DNA of 64,000 nt from Roridomyces roridus (GCA_029378245.1 JARKIF010000080.1:86330-150329), one strand, 5' to 3'. Counted from the first letter of the stretch, positions 10,853-22,708 are shown. Made by a program: numbers and translations. The notes: generated by a model not told the origin, from the letters alone.

Positions 10853-13032
10853 ATGATGTGGGATTTGTCCGGCGGGAATGCAGCGCCCGGAATGCCGGTG
10901 CCACATCCTTCGAGCTCGTCGTGCGTGCAATTCCGATCTTTCTCCTCCTCGAACCTCACAGACAGACAGGTTATCAGTGCCGTGAGTAGTCTTATAAGAT
11001 GTTCACAGGCAGGTAACAGCACTGACTGCGTCCAGGCACAAACCTCACCACCATGGGAGACCTTTGAGTGCTCCCGGCCCACCTTCTCCGGGATGGAGTG
11101 TCTCGAGGGCGCACACACCAGTACCTGTCCCAGTCCCGAATTCATTCTTGTGAGTCCCTTCTCCACCTATTCCTTTCCGCGTTTATGCGGCCAGAAACTC
11201 GGAATCTGGGTGAGTCACGCATCTTGCCCGAAAACTGCGCCCGGTACCGACGCTGTTTATGTAGCGCCTACGTCTACGAACCCACTCCGCGCGGTCTCTT
11301 GACTCCATCGCACGGACACCGGCATCATCATCATCATCACCAACACCACCACCATGCTCCGCCTCCTCCTCCACAGCCCCAACCTCGCCGACACCACCGT
11401 CCTCCGCCGAGCCCACATGTCCAATTCGTCCCGCCACAGCCACAACCTCCCCGCCGTCACCACCACGCCCACACGCCCTCAGCTCCAGTCATCAAGCTCC
11501 CGATTGTCCTCCATCCCAAGTTCCGCCCGCCCCCAGCCATCGTCCATACCCCGCATTTCATGTACTCAAAGTGCACGGGTCGTAGACGTGCGCTCTGTGT
11601 GGGTATTTTGATTTCTATCTTCGGCGGTCGGTCTCACGCGCGCCTTTTTCTTTCCTTTTCTTAGATTGGTATAAATTATCAAGGACAGAGTCACGAGCTG
11701 CGCGGGTGTATCAACGATGCCAAGCACGTCTTTAGTTTCCTCGTCCGTGCGTGTGCTGTGCTTGGCTTGGCGGAATGCTGGACACTGAAACTGCTTGTAG
11801 GCCGCGGGTATCATCCCGAGGATATCGTGGTTCTGACCGACGACAGTCCGAATCCACGCGGGAGGCCGACGAGGCAGAATATTATTGATGCCATGTGCGT
11901 TCTCTTCCTCTTCGTTTATGTTGTGCTCATGAACTGCAGGCACTGGCTAGTTCAAGGCGCGCGTACGCACGATGCGTTGTTCTTCCACTGTGCGTCACTC
12001 TCCATCCCTGATATCATGAATAGTCACAAATGCATTATGATTATGTAGATTCCGGACACGGCGGCCAGACGCCCGACCTTGACGGGGATGAGCCCGACGG
12101 ATACGACGAGACGATCTACCCGGTGGATTACAAGCGCACAGGGCATATCGTGGATGATGTATGTCGTATTCATCTGTTCTGCTCCAAGCTGACGGCGTTG
12201 TAGGAGATGCATAATATCATGGTATGATATTGAGAATCTAACCTTAAAAATTGTTGTGACATTCGAATAGGTCAAGCCGCTGCCTGAAGGGTGTCGGCTC
12301 ACGGTGTGTTTTCTCCTGGTCTCGAGAGACTCTTTGACTGACTGACTTCCATTCAGGCCGTTTTCGATGTAATTATGCTCCCGCGACGATTGTGCTTGCG
12401 CTGATTTCCGTCCCATTTAGTCCTGCCACTCAGGGACAGTGCTCGGTGCGCCCTCTCATCCGTTCTCATTTATCCCAAGCTTACCCACGCAGACCTCCCG
12501 TACATGGTCCGTCTTCCATCTTCTCCCCATCTCCCTCCTCCCCGTCTAACAAAAACGCCCTGACAGTACGACCACCACGGACGACTCAAAGGCGTGCAAG
12601 TAACAGGCCGCGCACTCGTACGCAAGACGACGCATGCGGACGTCATCTCGCTGTCTGGGTGTAAAGATGGTCAGACGAGTGCGGATACGTTTGCGGATGG
12701 GATGGCTGTTGGTGCGGCGAGTCATGTGCGTTTCATTTCATTTCATTCAGTGTGGCGAACCCGAAGTTGATTGGATTTTCAGGCGTTCATCAAGGCGTTT
12801 GAGATGCACCCGAATCAGTCTTATCGAGAGATTATGCGGAATATTCGGTGTGTTCGTTCCTTCCTTCCACTGTTATTACAAGGCTAACCAGAGGATGAAG
12901 TGTGATCTTGAATCCCAAGTTTAGCCAGAAACCTCAGCTTGGGAGTTCGCATCCTATCGTACGTTTGTCTCTCTTTTTGGTTGAGGTAAGACTGATGAGT
13001 CGAAGGATACGGGTCTCAAGTTCATTATGTGA
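10853..13032 (+). CDS. Type I metacaspase
   Basis: Cysteine protease of the caspase-like clan (Lys/Arg specific) with roles in stress response and proteostasis. A long low-complexity prodomain, rich in His (runs near 11,320-11,355) and Pro, leads to [11 protein letters not shown]. Then come [20 protein letters not shown] and [13 protein letters not shown]. The catalytic His is in [16 protein letters not shown], split by an intron at about 11,991-12,049. The catalytic Cys is in FDSCHSGT near 12,418, just after another intron. The end reads [15 protein letters not shown] then DTGLKFIM with TGA at 13030. About ten small introns are needed and all splice in phase by eye. The start at 10853 (MMWDLSGG) is the likeliest; the prodomain is not conserved, so this is less certain. 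Converges on the transporter gene. Confidence 0.85.
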
Positions 13033-13211
13033 AGTGTTTATTCGGACGCCTTTCATTTATTTGTTGCTACCACCTCTCGAGTGTATTTCCCTCGCTAGCC
13101 TACCTGTACAGTTATCCCTAATCCAATCACTTCTGAATTCCAAACGAATCGTATATCGTGCAAATCGTAAGTAATGTACAATCATAACCTCTCTCTCTTA
13201 CAAGCAGAACC

Positions 13212-15068
13212 TCAAACCTCCTTGACACCCACCACAAACCCATCCTTATCCTTCTCCCCTTCCTCAAGTCTCTCCCTCCCTCGAAGCCCGGAATCCGAAT
13301 CCCCCACGCGGTCCATCACATCACGGAATTGCGGTACAAAGTTGCAGCAAAGCGCGTATACGAGAGTGGCGATGAAGAAACATACGGGAACGACCATGGC
13401 GAACGCTGTCGAGTTGTGGATGTCGGCTACTTTGGCTGTAAGTGGGGGAACTGCGGTTTAAATTTTTATTCAGCACTCGGCATTTGGAAGGAAGGAGAGC
13501 AGAGAAAACGCACCACACGCCCCGCCTACGACGCCCGCTACGATCCACCCCGAAGCGCGCTTGGTGTGCCTACCGAGTCCGCGGATGCCCAAAGCGACGA
13601 TCGTAGGGAAACACACGCTCTCGAAGAAGAGCGTCATGTACAGCATTGCTACGCCCGTGTGGCTGTGCCTTTGGGTGATGGAGGCGGAACAGAAGATGAT
13701 GACGCCGATGATGTAGATGAGGAAGACGATGCGGGGGCGGATGCGTGTCATTATCGCTGCAAGAGGCAAGAGGTCAGATGAGATGGAGAGAGAGAGAGAG
13801 AGAGACGCACCCGAGCCAGAAAACCGCCCAGCAGCAAAACACCCCTGCGCACCCGCAAGCAGCTTGGCACCCAGCGCGGACTTTTGCACCGTGTCAAGGT
13901 TTCCCGTGGGCCACGTATCGACGACGTAGTTGATAAAGTACCCAGCAATGGCGACTTGCGCGCCAGTGTAACAGAATTGCGCAAACGCAGCGGCGAAGAC
14001 TCTCCATTGCCTCCAGAACGGCTGAGCCCCTGCGTCTTCCCCGGCATGGGTCATCTCGGCTTGCTGGGCCATGTCCGTGTCTGCGTGACGGTCAATCAAT
14101 CCAACTCCAGTGAATAGACTCGTGAAACTCACCTGTTACTTCGGGAATGACAGAAAAGAAAAAGACGACTGCGAGGCAGAATACGAATATGGCGATGGCG
14201 AGGTAGACCCATTGCACCGTTTTCAGTGAATCGACAGAGTCGCCAGTGTCTTTGAAGAATGCGTACGAGCCTTGAAAAAGAGAATATTCAATCAGATTGC
14301 TAGACACATAACAGGGAACGCACCGAGGACAGGACCGATGACGGTTCCGATAGCCTGTACAGCCTGTGCAATGTTGATTCGCAACTCTGCGTACTTGGGT
14401 GGCCCGGTGACTGTGGGGTGGGTGGTTAGACATTACGCCGAGGACGGCGGATCTACGGACGTACCGGCCATGTAGGGATTCGCCGCCGTCTCCAAGCATC
14501 CGAGACCGGAGGCGATAATGAAGGTGGCCCCACAGAACCCTCCGAAGGACCGTTTTAGAGCGGCGGGCCACATGCAGAGGGCTCCAATGCCTTCCAGCGT
14601 CAGGCCTGAACGAAAGGATGAGAGATGATGTGGAGAAGGAGGACAAGGAAGACGCACCGAGGATAAAGACAGCCCGATATCCATAATGCCGCAGGATCCA
14701 ATTCCCATATCCCAGCGCGGCGAACGGGTATGCACCAAAGTACGCCGCCTGCAGTCCTGAGGATCTCGTCCGCGTGATGCCGAGGGTGTTTTGAAAGTGC
14801 TTGTTTAGCGTGTCTAGCAGACCGTACGCGAAGCCCTGCAGAGTCAAAAGTCAAAAGGGAGAAGGTAATCCCAAGGGACGCCACGCACCCAGAGGAAGTA
14901 CAAGATGGTGACGAGAAACAGCGGCCATATGGTCTCACGGAGGGTCAGCTGGGCGGCATTCGTGATACGGTCGCCGACGCGGAGGGAATGAGCGCGGAAG
15001 CGCGCTTTCGTCTTGTTGTTTTCCACTACCGAGCTCGCTGCCTTTTCGTCGACGGGGGAAGACGACAT
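13212..15068 (-). CDS. MFS sugar transporter, FucP/FHS type
   Basis: Membrane transporter of the fucose-galactose-glucose:H+ symporter branch of the major facilitator superfamily. After a hydrophilic N-terminus come TM1 (PLFLVTILYFLWGFAYGLLD, crossing an intron) and LNKHFQNTLGITRTRSSGLQ. Next are AAYFGAYPFAALGYG and the branch hallmark GLGCLETAANPYMAG. The second half has FAQFCYTGAQVAIAGYFINY with the conserved aromatic-rich helix. The last exon begins near 13,440 and ends GFVVGVKEV at 13212. About eight introns; no lesion seen. The start at 15068 is the only in-frame ATG before TM1. The substrate is probably a hexose or deoxyhexose, inferred from family only. Confidence 0.85.
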
Positions 15069-15679
15069 CGTGGGGGCAGTGGGAGAGGGCTTCGAGAAGA
15101 AGCTTGGGGCGGGTTTTAAACGCTCTGAATCCGGCCCGTGGAATGGAGTCAGGTGGGGATGCCGTGGCGTCTGCCAGAATCAAGGAAGGTTGCTGGCCAT
15201 AGAATTCGGGATCACGAGAAGCCACGGGTACCCGCGCGTTTGCGCCAAGATCACGAGGAAGCGGATGGGTCTTTTCTGGAAGCCCGTCATCGAAGCCTGT
15301 GGAAAGCCTGGAAAGTCTGAACGTCGGTCAGGCTCAGGGAGAGGGCGTCTCAGTAGTCGTCGATTCCACTTTTGTGAGCCCACGACCGAGTGGCCTGGAC
15401 CATAAATTGCGACATTGAAAAGCGGCAGCCAGAAAAAGCTCCGCCTGAATAGTTGCAGTCCACGTAGGCGAGTGTAGGCGGGACAAGGAAGGCACTCGGT
15501 AGCGGAGCTGAGGATTTCTGTGATTCTTGTCACTGACACTTTGCACGCGTGACCTGTCCAAGGCAGGGGAAAAAAGAAGAGGATGCCAGCTGGGCTCGGT
15601 AATGGTGTTTGTTGGCGCCCAAAAGAATTACAAAAAAAATGCCCAAAAAAGGAAAGGGGAGGGGAGAGGAAAGAGGAAA
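15069..15679. other. Upstream region of the transporter gene
   Basis: No supported gene; open frames here are short and without family pattern. Confidence 0.5.
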
Positions 15680-16087
15680 CTAGATGAACTCCTGCCCTTC
15701 TGAAACCTCCAGGGTAGGATCACCCTCATGTACAAGGATCAGTCGAAAAAGCATGACCGAAGATTCGATGCCGAGATGCCACATCAATGATCTTATCAAC
15801 GATGGAATGATATGTGGCGTGTAATGCTCAGGTTCTGCTGGCCCCTCATTATTTTGCCTCCGGTAGGTCGGAGATGAAAATCTGGTGCTATTCCACTCAT
15901 TTCGGTATATTGTACGAATTTTCTCCACGCAAAGTTCCCAGGTGGCTTGTTTGATGAGCATTTGATCTGGATCACAGAGCACAGATGTCAAGCAGACCAG
16001 TAGCTCCCTGGCTGAGAAATCCTCGAGCCAATAGGAAATGTTTGCCATGAGAGATACCCACCCTGCCGCTGATGCTCCGTAGTGCAT
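15680..16087 (-). CDS. Hypothetical protein, 135 aa
   Basis: Not recognised. One uninterrupted frame from ATG 16087 to a stop at 15680 with a balanced composition: hydrophobic helices near the start (SLMANISYWLEDFSARELLV), then a Lys/Arg-rich middle, then an acidic end (EVSEGQEFI). The frame stays open upstream to 16135 but without ATG. It could be the 3' exon of a longer gene or a chance frame. There is no conserved motif and the nearest genes give no context. Confidence 0.3.
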   Translation of the reverse strand: MHYGASAAGWVSLMANISYWLEDFSARELLVCLTSVLCDPDQMLIKQATWELCVEKIRTIYRNEWNSTRFSSPTYRRQNNEGPAEPEHYTPHIIPSLIRSLMWHLGIESSVMLFRLILVHEGDPTLEVSEGQEFI

Positions 16088-17282
16088 AACACTCGGGATG
16101 GGATTGGGATCTTGCCTGCAGCCGGAGAATGTCACTTTGCGGGAGGAAGCTCACACGAGAAACAATGCTTCAGGTCCCCTTCAAAAATTCGAGACCCATA
16201 GAAGATCCTTAGAAGGTCCGAACAATTTCTTTCCTGGCAATTTCAAGGATTCACGATTATGGCCGACTGATGGCACGCACTACAACTGCAGTGCCTCAAC
16301 AGACATCTGAAAAAATTCAAGCAGTGACCCATGAGTATGAGAAACATAATTAGACACTGTTCCGTGTCATCTGCGGTGTAAGTGCTGAGGATTGAGCAGA
16401 AACGATTCAACATTCGACAATTGATTGACAGATGATGTAAACCGAAACAGCTGATGCACGTGAATAATTCCCATTCCAGGTTGCACCCTTAACCCCGGCG
16501 GGTTACACTATCTTTGGGTGTACAGTGCCAGTCGGCACTTCTCCGACACCTGTCATTCACCATCAAGGAAATTTTTGTGCATTTTCTCGTATTTATTTTT
16601 GGAAGGAAACCGACCAAAAGAATGCGATTGAGACCCTGATCTCATTTTTTCCCACGGTGTTTCACTTTTTCGAGGTCCGAAAAAATTTCAACTGCTGTTT
16701 TTGGGGTTGTCTGGCCTGGGTTGGCCTCCAATTCACCAGATATGTTGTTCCAGGGCATCCCCTTTGACCCTGGAAAGTCCTGCCAGCCAATGTGGAAGGG
16801 CCACCGGGTCGACATCGGCAGCCGAGCCGAGTGGCACGTAAGCGTAACCCTAAATTGATCGGATCAAACCGACAGCTTGGCAGTAATTGATCGGATCATT
16901 AGGGTTTGTTTCACTTTTTCCATCCTGAAAAAACAAAATGTTGTCTGATGGACCTGAGGACCACAGGGTATGTTCTTGGGCCTCCTTAGATATGTTTCCA
17001 ACAGTTTTTGAGTCCATTGAACCTCGGACCAAAATGTAATTAGTGCTCGAAGATTTGATAAACATCCCTGCCAAATCAGGAACCGCGATGTGGTGACGGG
17101 CACTGTAACCCAAAGCGGTTACACTGCTTCTGGGAATTTGATCCAACAAACACCGTAACCGCGCCGCCAGCTGGCAGGAGCGGAGCACCGAGATCGGCGG
17201 GAGTGCTGAGTCAGTCAGTGTGGTGGGCTGAAGCAAAAGAGAATGATCCGGGCACAGCTACGTATCCAAACATCACTAAACT
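16088..17282. other. Gene-poor stretch with an imperfect inverted repeat
   Basis: No supported gene in about 1.2 kb. CCTAAATTGATCGGATCA (near 16,849-16,866) is answered by TGATCGGATCATTAGG (near 16,888-16,904) as an imperfect inverted repeat. Homopolymer-rich DNA near 16,560-16,700 suggests old non-coding or transposon-derived sequence. Confidence 0.4.
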
Positions 17283-17850
17283 GATCCTAGTATGGTCATC
17301 AATTGGTCATCAATCGGCTGGCCGTTCCGGCCTCGGCAATCCTCGGCATCCTCACACCCTAAAAGATAGCGTACATCCACAAATCTTGTTGATTCCTGTA
17401 CTCCTACACAACTCGCCTGATACACAACTTTGCCCCTTTGTACCATCCGCGTCCAGCGGCAACAGTGGCAGGCGGAACGGCCCCTTTTCGTAACTTGCAC
17501 CGAAAACGGGAATTCTGGGAGTAGTTTGAGTACGACGGTCTTGCGTTGCGAGGATCCTGAGTTGATATCATTCAGCTTTGGGAATGCACGAAAGAAAGCA
17601 TGAACGAGCCGCCAACCGAGACACGTATGCGGCCCAGCGACAAAAAAGTGGATTCGGATGATGCTGGTTCGTATTCCGTTCGATTCGGGCGGCCCAGCTA
17701 CAAGAAGGGGCTGAGTCATACTTACTTTGGAACACGCTCGAGAATTCGGCCGCTGAGTTTGACCTCTAAATTTGAATCCCGACAGAAGCTTACTTACGCG
17801 TAAGCGGCATCGAAGCCAAATTTGCGAGACATCCAATGCCGAACGCACGT
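17283..17850 (-). pseudogene. Decayed cytochrome P450 3' fragment
   Basis: A second copy of the last two exons and 3' flank of the P450 gene at 19617-21760. The heme-binding region reads FFVAGPHTCLGWRL, where the full gene has FFAGPHTCLGWRF, so one residue is inserted inside the Cys loop. In the last exon the frame is lost by a +1 insertion after GGATCCTCGCAACGCAAG (near 17,535-17,555), a 12-base gap near 17,470 and a -1 gap near 17,440. The flank after the stop is also duplicated: CTACACAACTCGCCTGATACACAACTTTG-like DNA is present at both sites. No upstream exons of a P450 are seen. It is a dead partial duplicate, separated from its parent by the aldo/keto reductase gene. Confidence 0.85.
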
Positions 17851-17907
17851 CGTGGATTCACTCCGGCAGGGGATTTGTAAGGATGCTTCTAATTGGCTGA
17901 AGAGCAG

Positions 17908-17914
17908 TATAAAA
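17908..17914 (+). promoter_or_regulatory. TATA box of the aldo/keto reductase gene
   Basis: TATAAAA 49 bases before the ATG at 17963. An out-of-frame ATG at 17916 lies so close to the box that it is probably upstream of the transcript start. Confidence 0.55.
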
Positions 17915-17962
17915 CATGGTCGATAACCCAGAGGCTCTACTACTATCTTCTCCTCCGTCCTC

Positions 17963-19364
17963 ATGTCTACTTTTCCCACTCGCAAAATTGGCGGCGTCAG
18001 CGTCTCTGCCATCGGATACGGCGCAATGGGCATCGGTGGCGTGTATGGCGCCGTACCCAACGACGAAGGCCGCTTCAAAGTTCGTATCTCTCATCTTGAG
18101 GAACCTCTGTGAGCTCATCTCGATGTTCGCTGCAGCTCCTCGACGCAGCATATGCCGCAGGCTGTACCATGTGGGACACGGCGGACATATATGGATTCTG
18201 AGGACCTCCTCGGTCAATGGTGCGCTGTCTCTCCCGTTGTCTGACGCGCGGCACGCGGGCTCACCGTCGATGCATCAGGTTCAAACGCACTGGAAAGCGT
18301 AACGATATCTTCCTCGCCACCAAGTTCGGGATTGTTTCGTTTGCGCCCGGCGAGCGTGCCGTCAACGGGAGCAAGGAGTACGCCCGTGCGTCGATTGAAA
18401 ATTGCTCAAGAGGCTCGGCGTCGACTACGTTGATCTGTTCTATCTCCATGTAGGTCCTCATTCTTCATCGATCCAAGAAATCGGGCTGACTATTGGATCA
18501 GCGTGCAGACATCAACGTCCCGATCGAGGTAGGTGCCTGGCGCGTTCTCATGTCTGCATCTCACACCGCTGCAGGAATCCGTCGCCGCCATGGCCGAATT
18601 CGTCAAGTGAGTCGACCCCGATTCTCCCTCCCTGCACTCACTGAACATCTCCACAGAGAAGGCAAAGTGAAATTCCTGGGTCTCTCCGAAGTCTCTTCAG
18701 CCACTCTCCGGCGCGCACACGCCGTGCACCCCATCGCCGCCGTCCAGGTCGAATACAGTCCCTTCACACTCGACATCGAGGACCCCAAGATCGGGCTACT
18801 CGAGACGTGCCGCGAGCTCGGCGTGGCGGTCGTGGCATATTCGCCTCTGGGGCGCGGATTGCTTACCGGACAATATGTGCGTACCTCCCCTCTCACTCCC
18901 AATGAAATTGCGTAGAATCTTGATGCGCAAACCAGAAATCTCCAGAAGATTTTGAACCGACCGACTTCCGGCGCATGGTCGAGCGATACAACGCGCAGAA
19001 CTTTCCCAACATTCTCAAGATCGTCGATGGCCTCGCGGAGGTTGGCAAAAATTATGGTGGGGCGACTCCAGGACAAGTGGCGCTCGCGTGGCTCCTTGCG
19101 CAGGGCGAGGATATTATCCCAATTCCGGGGACGACCAAGCTCAAGGTTAGTGCACCGCTTGATTCCTCAAGAGATTGGCTGACGGGTTTTGGGTAGTATC
19201 TCGAGGAGAACCTGGGCGCGGCCAAGATCACGCTTTCCAAAGAGGATGCGGCGAAGGTGAGGGAGCTTGCGGCGGCTGCAGACGCGCAGCAGGGGGCACG
19301 GTACCCGTCTGGCCTGTTGGAGACGATGTTCGTTGATACGCCTTTGCCTGGAACGGTGGCCTAA
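17963..19364 (+). CDS. Aldo/keto reductase, one apparent frameshift
   Basis: NADPH-dependent (alpha/beta)8-barrel oxidoreductase of the AKR superfamily (the pyridoxal/YakC-like branch). [20 protein letters not shown] opens the barrel. WDTADIYG holds the catalytic Asp and Tyr, DIFLATKFG the Lys, and [15 protein letters not shown] the next strand with His. Later come [47 protein letters not shown] and [11 protein letters not shown]. It ends DTPLPGTVA with TAA at 19362-19364. About six short introns. At about 18,400 the frame changes without a possible intron: reading GAA AAT TGC loses the LKRLGVDY block, which resumes one base off. This is a one-base loss, real or a sequence error. Otherwise all catalytic blocks are present. 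Confidence 0.8.
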
Positions 19365-19616
19365 GAGCTCGGCGGCGTGGGGATGTGTATTGTAGGAATT
19401 TGCAACAGTTCGGAATAGAGAGCCATCCATGTCTTTTCTCGTGAGTCGTCAAGCACAAGGGTTCTGAGAGGGCAGGGCACGATTGTCATGCAAACAGAAC
19501 TTGAACTGATCTCAGTGATTCGTCATCAGTCGGCTGATTCTTCCGGCTTCGGCATCCTCACACCCCTGAACATAGCGTACACCTAGAACTGTTGAAACCT
19601 TTACAGCTACACAACT

Positions 19617-21760
19617 CGCCTGATACACAACTTTGCCCCCTTTGCACCCTCCGCGTCCAGCGGGAGCAGTGTCGTAGCCAACCTCAGGCGGAACGGCCCC
19701 TTTTCGTTCTTGGGCACCGAAAACGAGAATTCTGCGAGTAGTTTGAATACCACGGTTTGCATTTCGAGGATCCTGAGTTGGGCAAATTTTGTTCAGAAAA
19801 AGAGGAAAGAAAGAAGAAAGCCAGGAACGCACGCGAATCTCCAACCGAGACATGTATGCGGGCCAGCGAAAAAGCTGAGTAGGTTCGCATACGGACCGAT
19901 CGCGTCGCCCTGATGAACGCGCCCGTCCAACCACCGGTCGGGATCGAATTCCTCGCTGTTTGCACCCCAACGCGCATCCAACCTGAGGTGTCCCAGTCAG
20001 TCATAAGTGATTGACAACATCTGATCAAGTGTACCGTTGATAGGCAGCCACGGCCAACATGACGACCTGTCCCTTGTGCACAGGAATCGCGTGCAACTTC
20101 TTGCCAGAACGCGTAGTGATGCCAGGCGCGCTCAGTGGAATGACGGTGTCCTCTAGTGCGACCCGTTCAGAGAGAGCCGCGGCGGGGTACATCCGAAGCA
20201 TTTCCTGCCCACAGATTACTTGAGATGCGTGGATACAGGTTCAATTACACACCTTGATGAATGCGTTGAGAAGAGGCATGGTGTCATATGCGATGGGTGA
20301 GCCGGCCGGCGTGCCCGAGATGGTGGAGTGAATTTCTTCTCGCAGTCTCATTTGGAGGTCAGGCCTGCGCGCGAGCTCGAGGAGACCAAAGGCGAGTGTG
20401 TTTGACTGGACGGTGTTTGATTCAAGTTCATCCCGGCTGAAGAACGTCTGCTCACCGTTGTATCTTGCCCAGCAAGCAGGATAAGACTAGTCTGTGCTAC
20501 GAGGTCTCCCGGAAGTAGAGTCTTCTTCGTGTCCTTCTCTCCCGAATGCACTGTACTTCTGTCAGTTCACTCTCACCAGAAAGAGCAGCAAAGCACGCAC
20601 ACAACAAACTGTAGATATCCCCTTCCCTGGCCCCTTCGGGTGCCCCCAGCTTCTCCTTGACGATCCGCCACCCTTCGCTGCGCGAGAAAAACTTGTATCC
20701 GCGCAAGGCACGGAATGCAGGAGTGGGGAGGTGGATTGCGAGACGCAGGAGGGGCTTGGGCACGTGCACTGCGAGTGCATCAAAGACAAGGGCGCCCGAG
20801 GTTCGGGTTGATGCTATGTCGCTGTGGGTATATGAGAAGGATGATCAGAGAGAGTGCCAAGACACGCACAGTAGTCGAGTGTTGAGAGTGACGAATTCGG
20901 GAGGGAGGTCCTCGATCGGGCAGCCCAGCGCGACTGATAATACGTGTGAGAACAAGCTCAAAAGCCGAAAACAACGAAAACAACCAACCATCCGTAATAG
21001 CCCTGAGAGCCCCTCCAGACAAAACAGCTGACACGTCCACTTCGTCGGCGGAATCGAGCTGTTCGGCCATCTGGATTTCAAGTTGAAGTTCAATCTTCGC
21101 TTTCCAAGAGATCTGCGACACACCCATTGCGCGACATTCTCAAAGACAGGTCGATATCTGCGCACGGCAGAGGCAGTAAACCCAACGTTCAACGCCCCAC
21201 GGAGACGAGTGTGCTGTTCGCCTTCCGAAAGTCAACTACCGGACCCTGTTCAAAGACGCCGACAGACGCACCGTGTCGGGTGATGACTGCACCATGAGCG
21301 TACAGCCAGCTCCGCATAACTGCCAAGACTGGTCCCAGCTGAAAGTTCGGACTGTTGGTGATATGTTGCAGAGCGACGGGGTCGGAGATGACTAGGCGGT
21401 CTTGCTATCTCCGTAGAAAGTCCATAAATATCAGACTTTGACCAGGAAGGGAACTCACGCACGCCGAAACACCCTTTGATTCGATACACAGCTCCAAAGA
21501 GCTTCGTCCAGGCGAACTCATGAAGGCCGTAGGTTGACGGTAGGAGGAGATCGATTAGGTTACCTGTACCCCAAATCGGCTTTGAATAGAGAGGGGATTA
21601 GGCAATGCTGAAAATACGCACCAAACGCCCACGATTTCGACTCGGGCCCCAGGATATCACGAATCACCGCCTGGCGCCGCTGACGGATAACGGAACGTAC
21701 GAGGAGGAGGACGAAGACGGTCCCGGCGATCCTGAGGGAGGTTTGTGTGTCCATGGCCAT
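19617..21760 (-). CDS. Cytochrome P450 monooxygenase
   Basis: Microsomal heme-thiolate monooxygenase. The start at 21760 gives an N-terminal membrane anchor (TSLRIAGTVFVLLLVRSVIR) and basic stop-transfer; an ATG at 21850 is possible but lengthens the soluble head. Blocks in order: ESKSWAFG, LVISDPVALQHITNSPNF, HTRLRGALNVGFTASAVR, I-helix LILLAGQDTT, K-helix ExxR in KEMLRMYP, FDPDRWLDGR, and the heme loop FFAGPHTCLGWRFA with the Cys ligand. The last exon, ILEMQTVVFKLLAEFSFSVP, ends KLCIRRVV with TAG at 19617-19619. Many small introns (about ten). Length is normal for the family. It converges with the aldo/keto reductase, 250 bp between stops. A broken copy of its 3' end lies at 17283-17850. 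Confidence 0.87.
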
Positions 21761-21889
21761 GACGGGGAACGGAAAGGGAGGTGACCGGAGGTCCGCTAAG
21801 TTGCCACGTGTATTATGGGGTTGTGTGGGAGAAACGAGGGCGGTCGGCATGCCGCCACGCGTCAGACGACACGGAGATTACTTTTGAAT

Positions 21890-22269
21890 TAGAGTGTATT
21901 AGCAGCACCCTTGCCGAGATATTTCTGAGAAAAACAAAACCGTGATGGAGGAAAACTAAGCGAGAAAATAACGAGAAAATTCAGTGATCGCAAATCATTT
22001 GCTGTCTGCCGAGTCGCGGCCAAGCTCGTGAAGTGGGATAAGTACACAATCGAAGTGCCTGGTGTCGGCGCCAGTGATGAGCAGACGTTCAGAAAAAATC
22101 CACAACTCCTTGGCCCATGGAACGCGACTGTGAGGGACGGTGAGGTCCCGGCACAGGACGCGGCATACCTCGGGTAGCCGGATCTAGGATTTCTGTCAAG
22201 CTCCACACTCCACTCAAGCAAAATGATTTGAAGTACAAGCAAAACAACGGGGGTTGCTAATACACTCTA
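21890..22269. mobile_element. Candidate MITE with TA target duplication
   Basis: GAGTGTATTAGCA just inside TA at 21890-21891 is exactly mirrored by TGCTAATACACTC just inside TA at 22268-22269, and the two inverted ends continue to match imperfectly for a few bases. The 380-bp span holds no transposase frame. TA flanks and short inverted ends fit a non-autonomous Tc1/mariner-type element. The ends are unlike those of the mariner element at 26.3 kb, so it belongs to a different family. Confidence 0.6.
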
Positions 22270-22561
22270 TTGAGTTACAGAATACGCCCAGGTGGGGTGG
22301 AGACCGGTGGCACGTAATGACAGTACATGTGTTGTACGTTGGAAATTCTTGATGCCTCGGCGGGGATGCAGTACTTACTGGCAGTGGAAGGCAAGGTGAA
22401 GCCACTGGCCAGCACGCCAGTCATTGAGTCAACGTCCAAACTGAAAAGTTGATTCGTAGGTCCTCAATCAATTGACAATCAATCAAACTATTTGTTCTCT
22501 GTCAATTGATTATCATCGGCCCGCATCTCGTGGTTGCGTTACAACTTGATCGAAGTTCTTC

Positions 22562-22632
22562 ATGGCCGGACGTTCAGGGTCGGGTCCCTGACCCTCGCGT
22601 CAGGGTCGGGTCCCTGACCCTCGCGTCAGGGA
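22562..22632. repeat. 26-bp GC-rich direct repeat with internal palindromes
   Basis: TCAGGGTCGGGTCCCTGACC followed by CTCGCG occurs twice head to tail, with a third partial copy (TCAGGGAC). Each unit can pair AGGGTC with GACCCT as a hairpin. It lies about 80-150 bp before the start of the 7-TM gene, so a regulatory role is possible. Confidence 0.7.
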
Positions 22633-22708
22633 CTGGCCCCATAGTTACTCTTCACTCGTTCCTTCTTCTTTCGCGCGTCCCTCTCTCTCATTCAACCCAC
22701 CTTGTACG

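Noticed and set aside
21889..22242. 117-codon frame in the candidate MITE
   Set aside because: No ATG start, no transposase motifs; probably chance.
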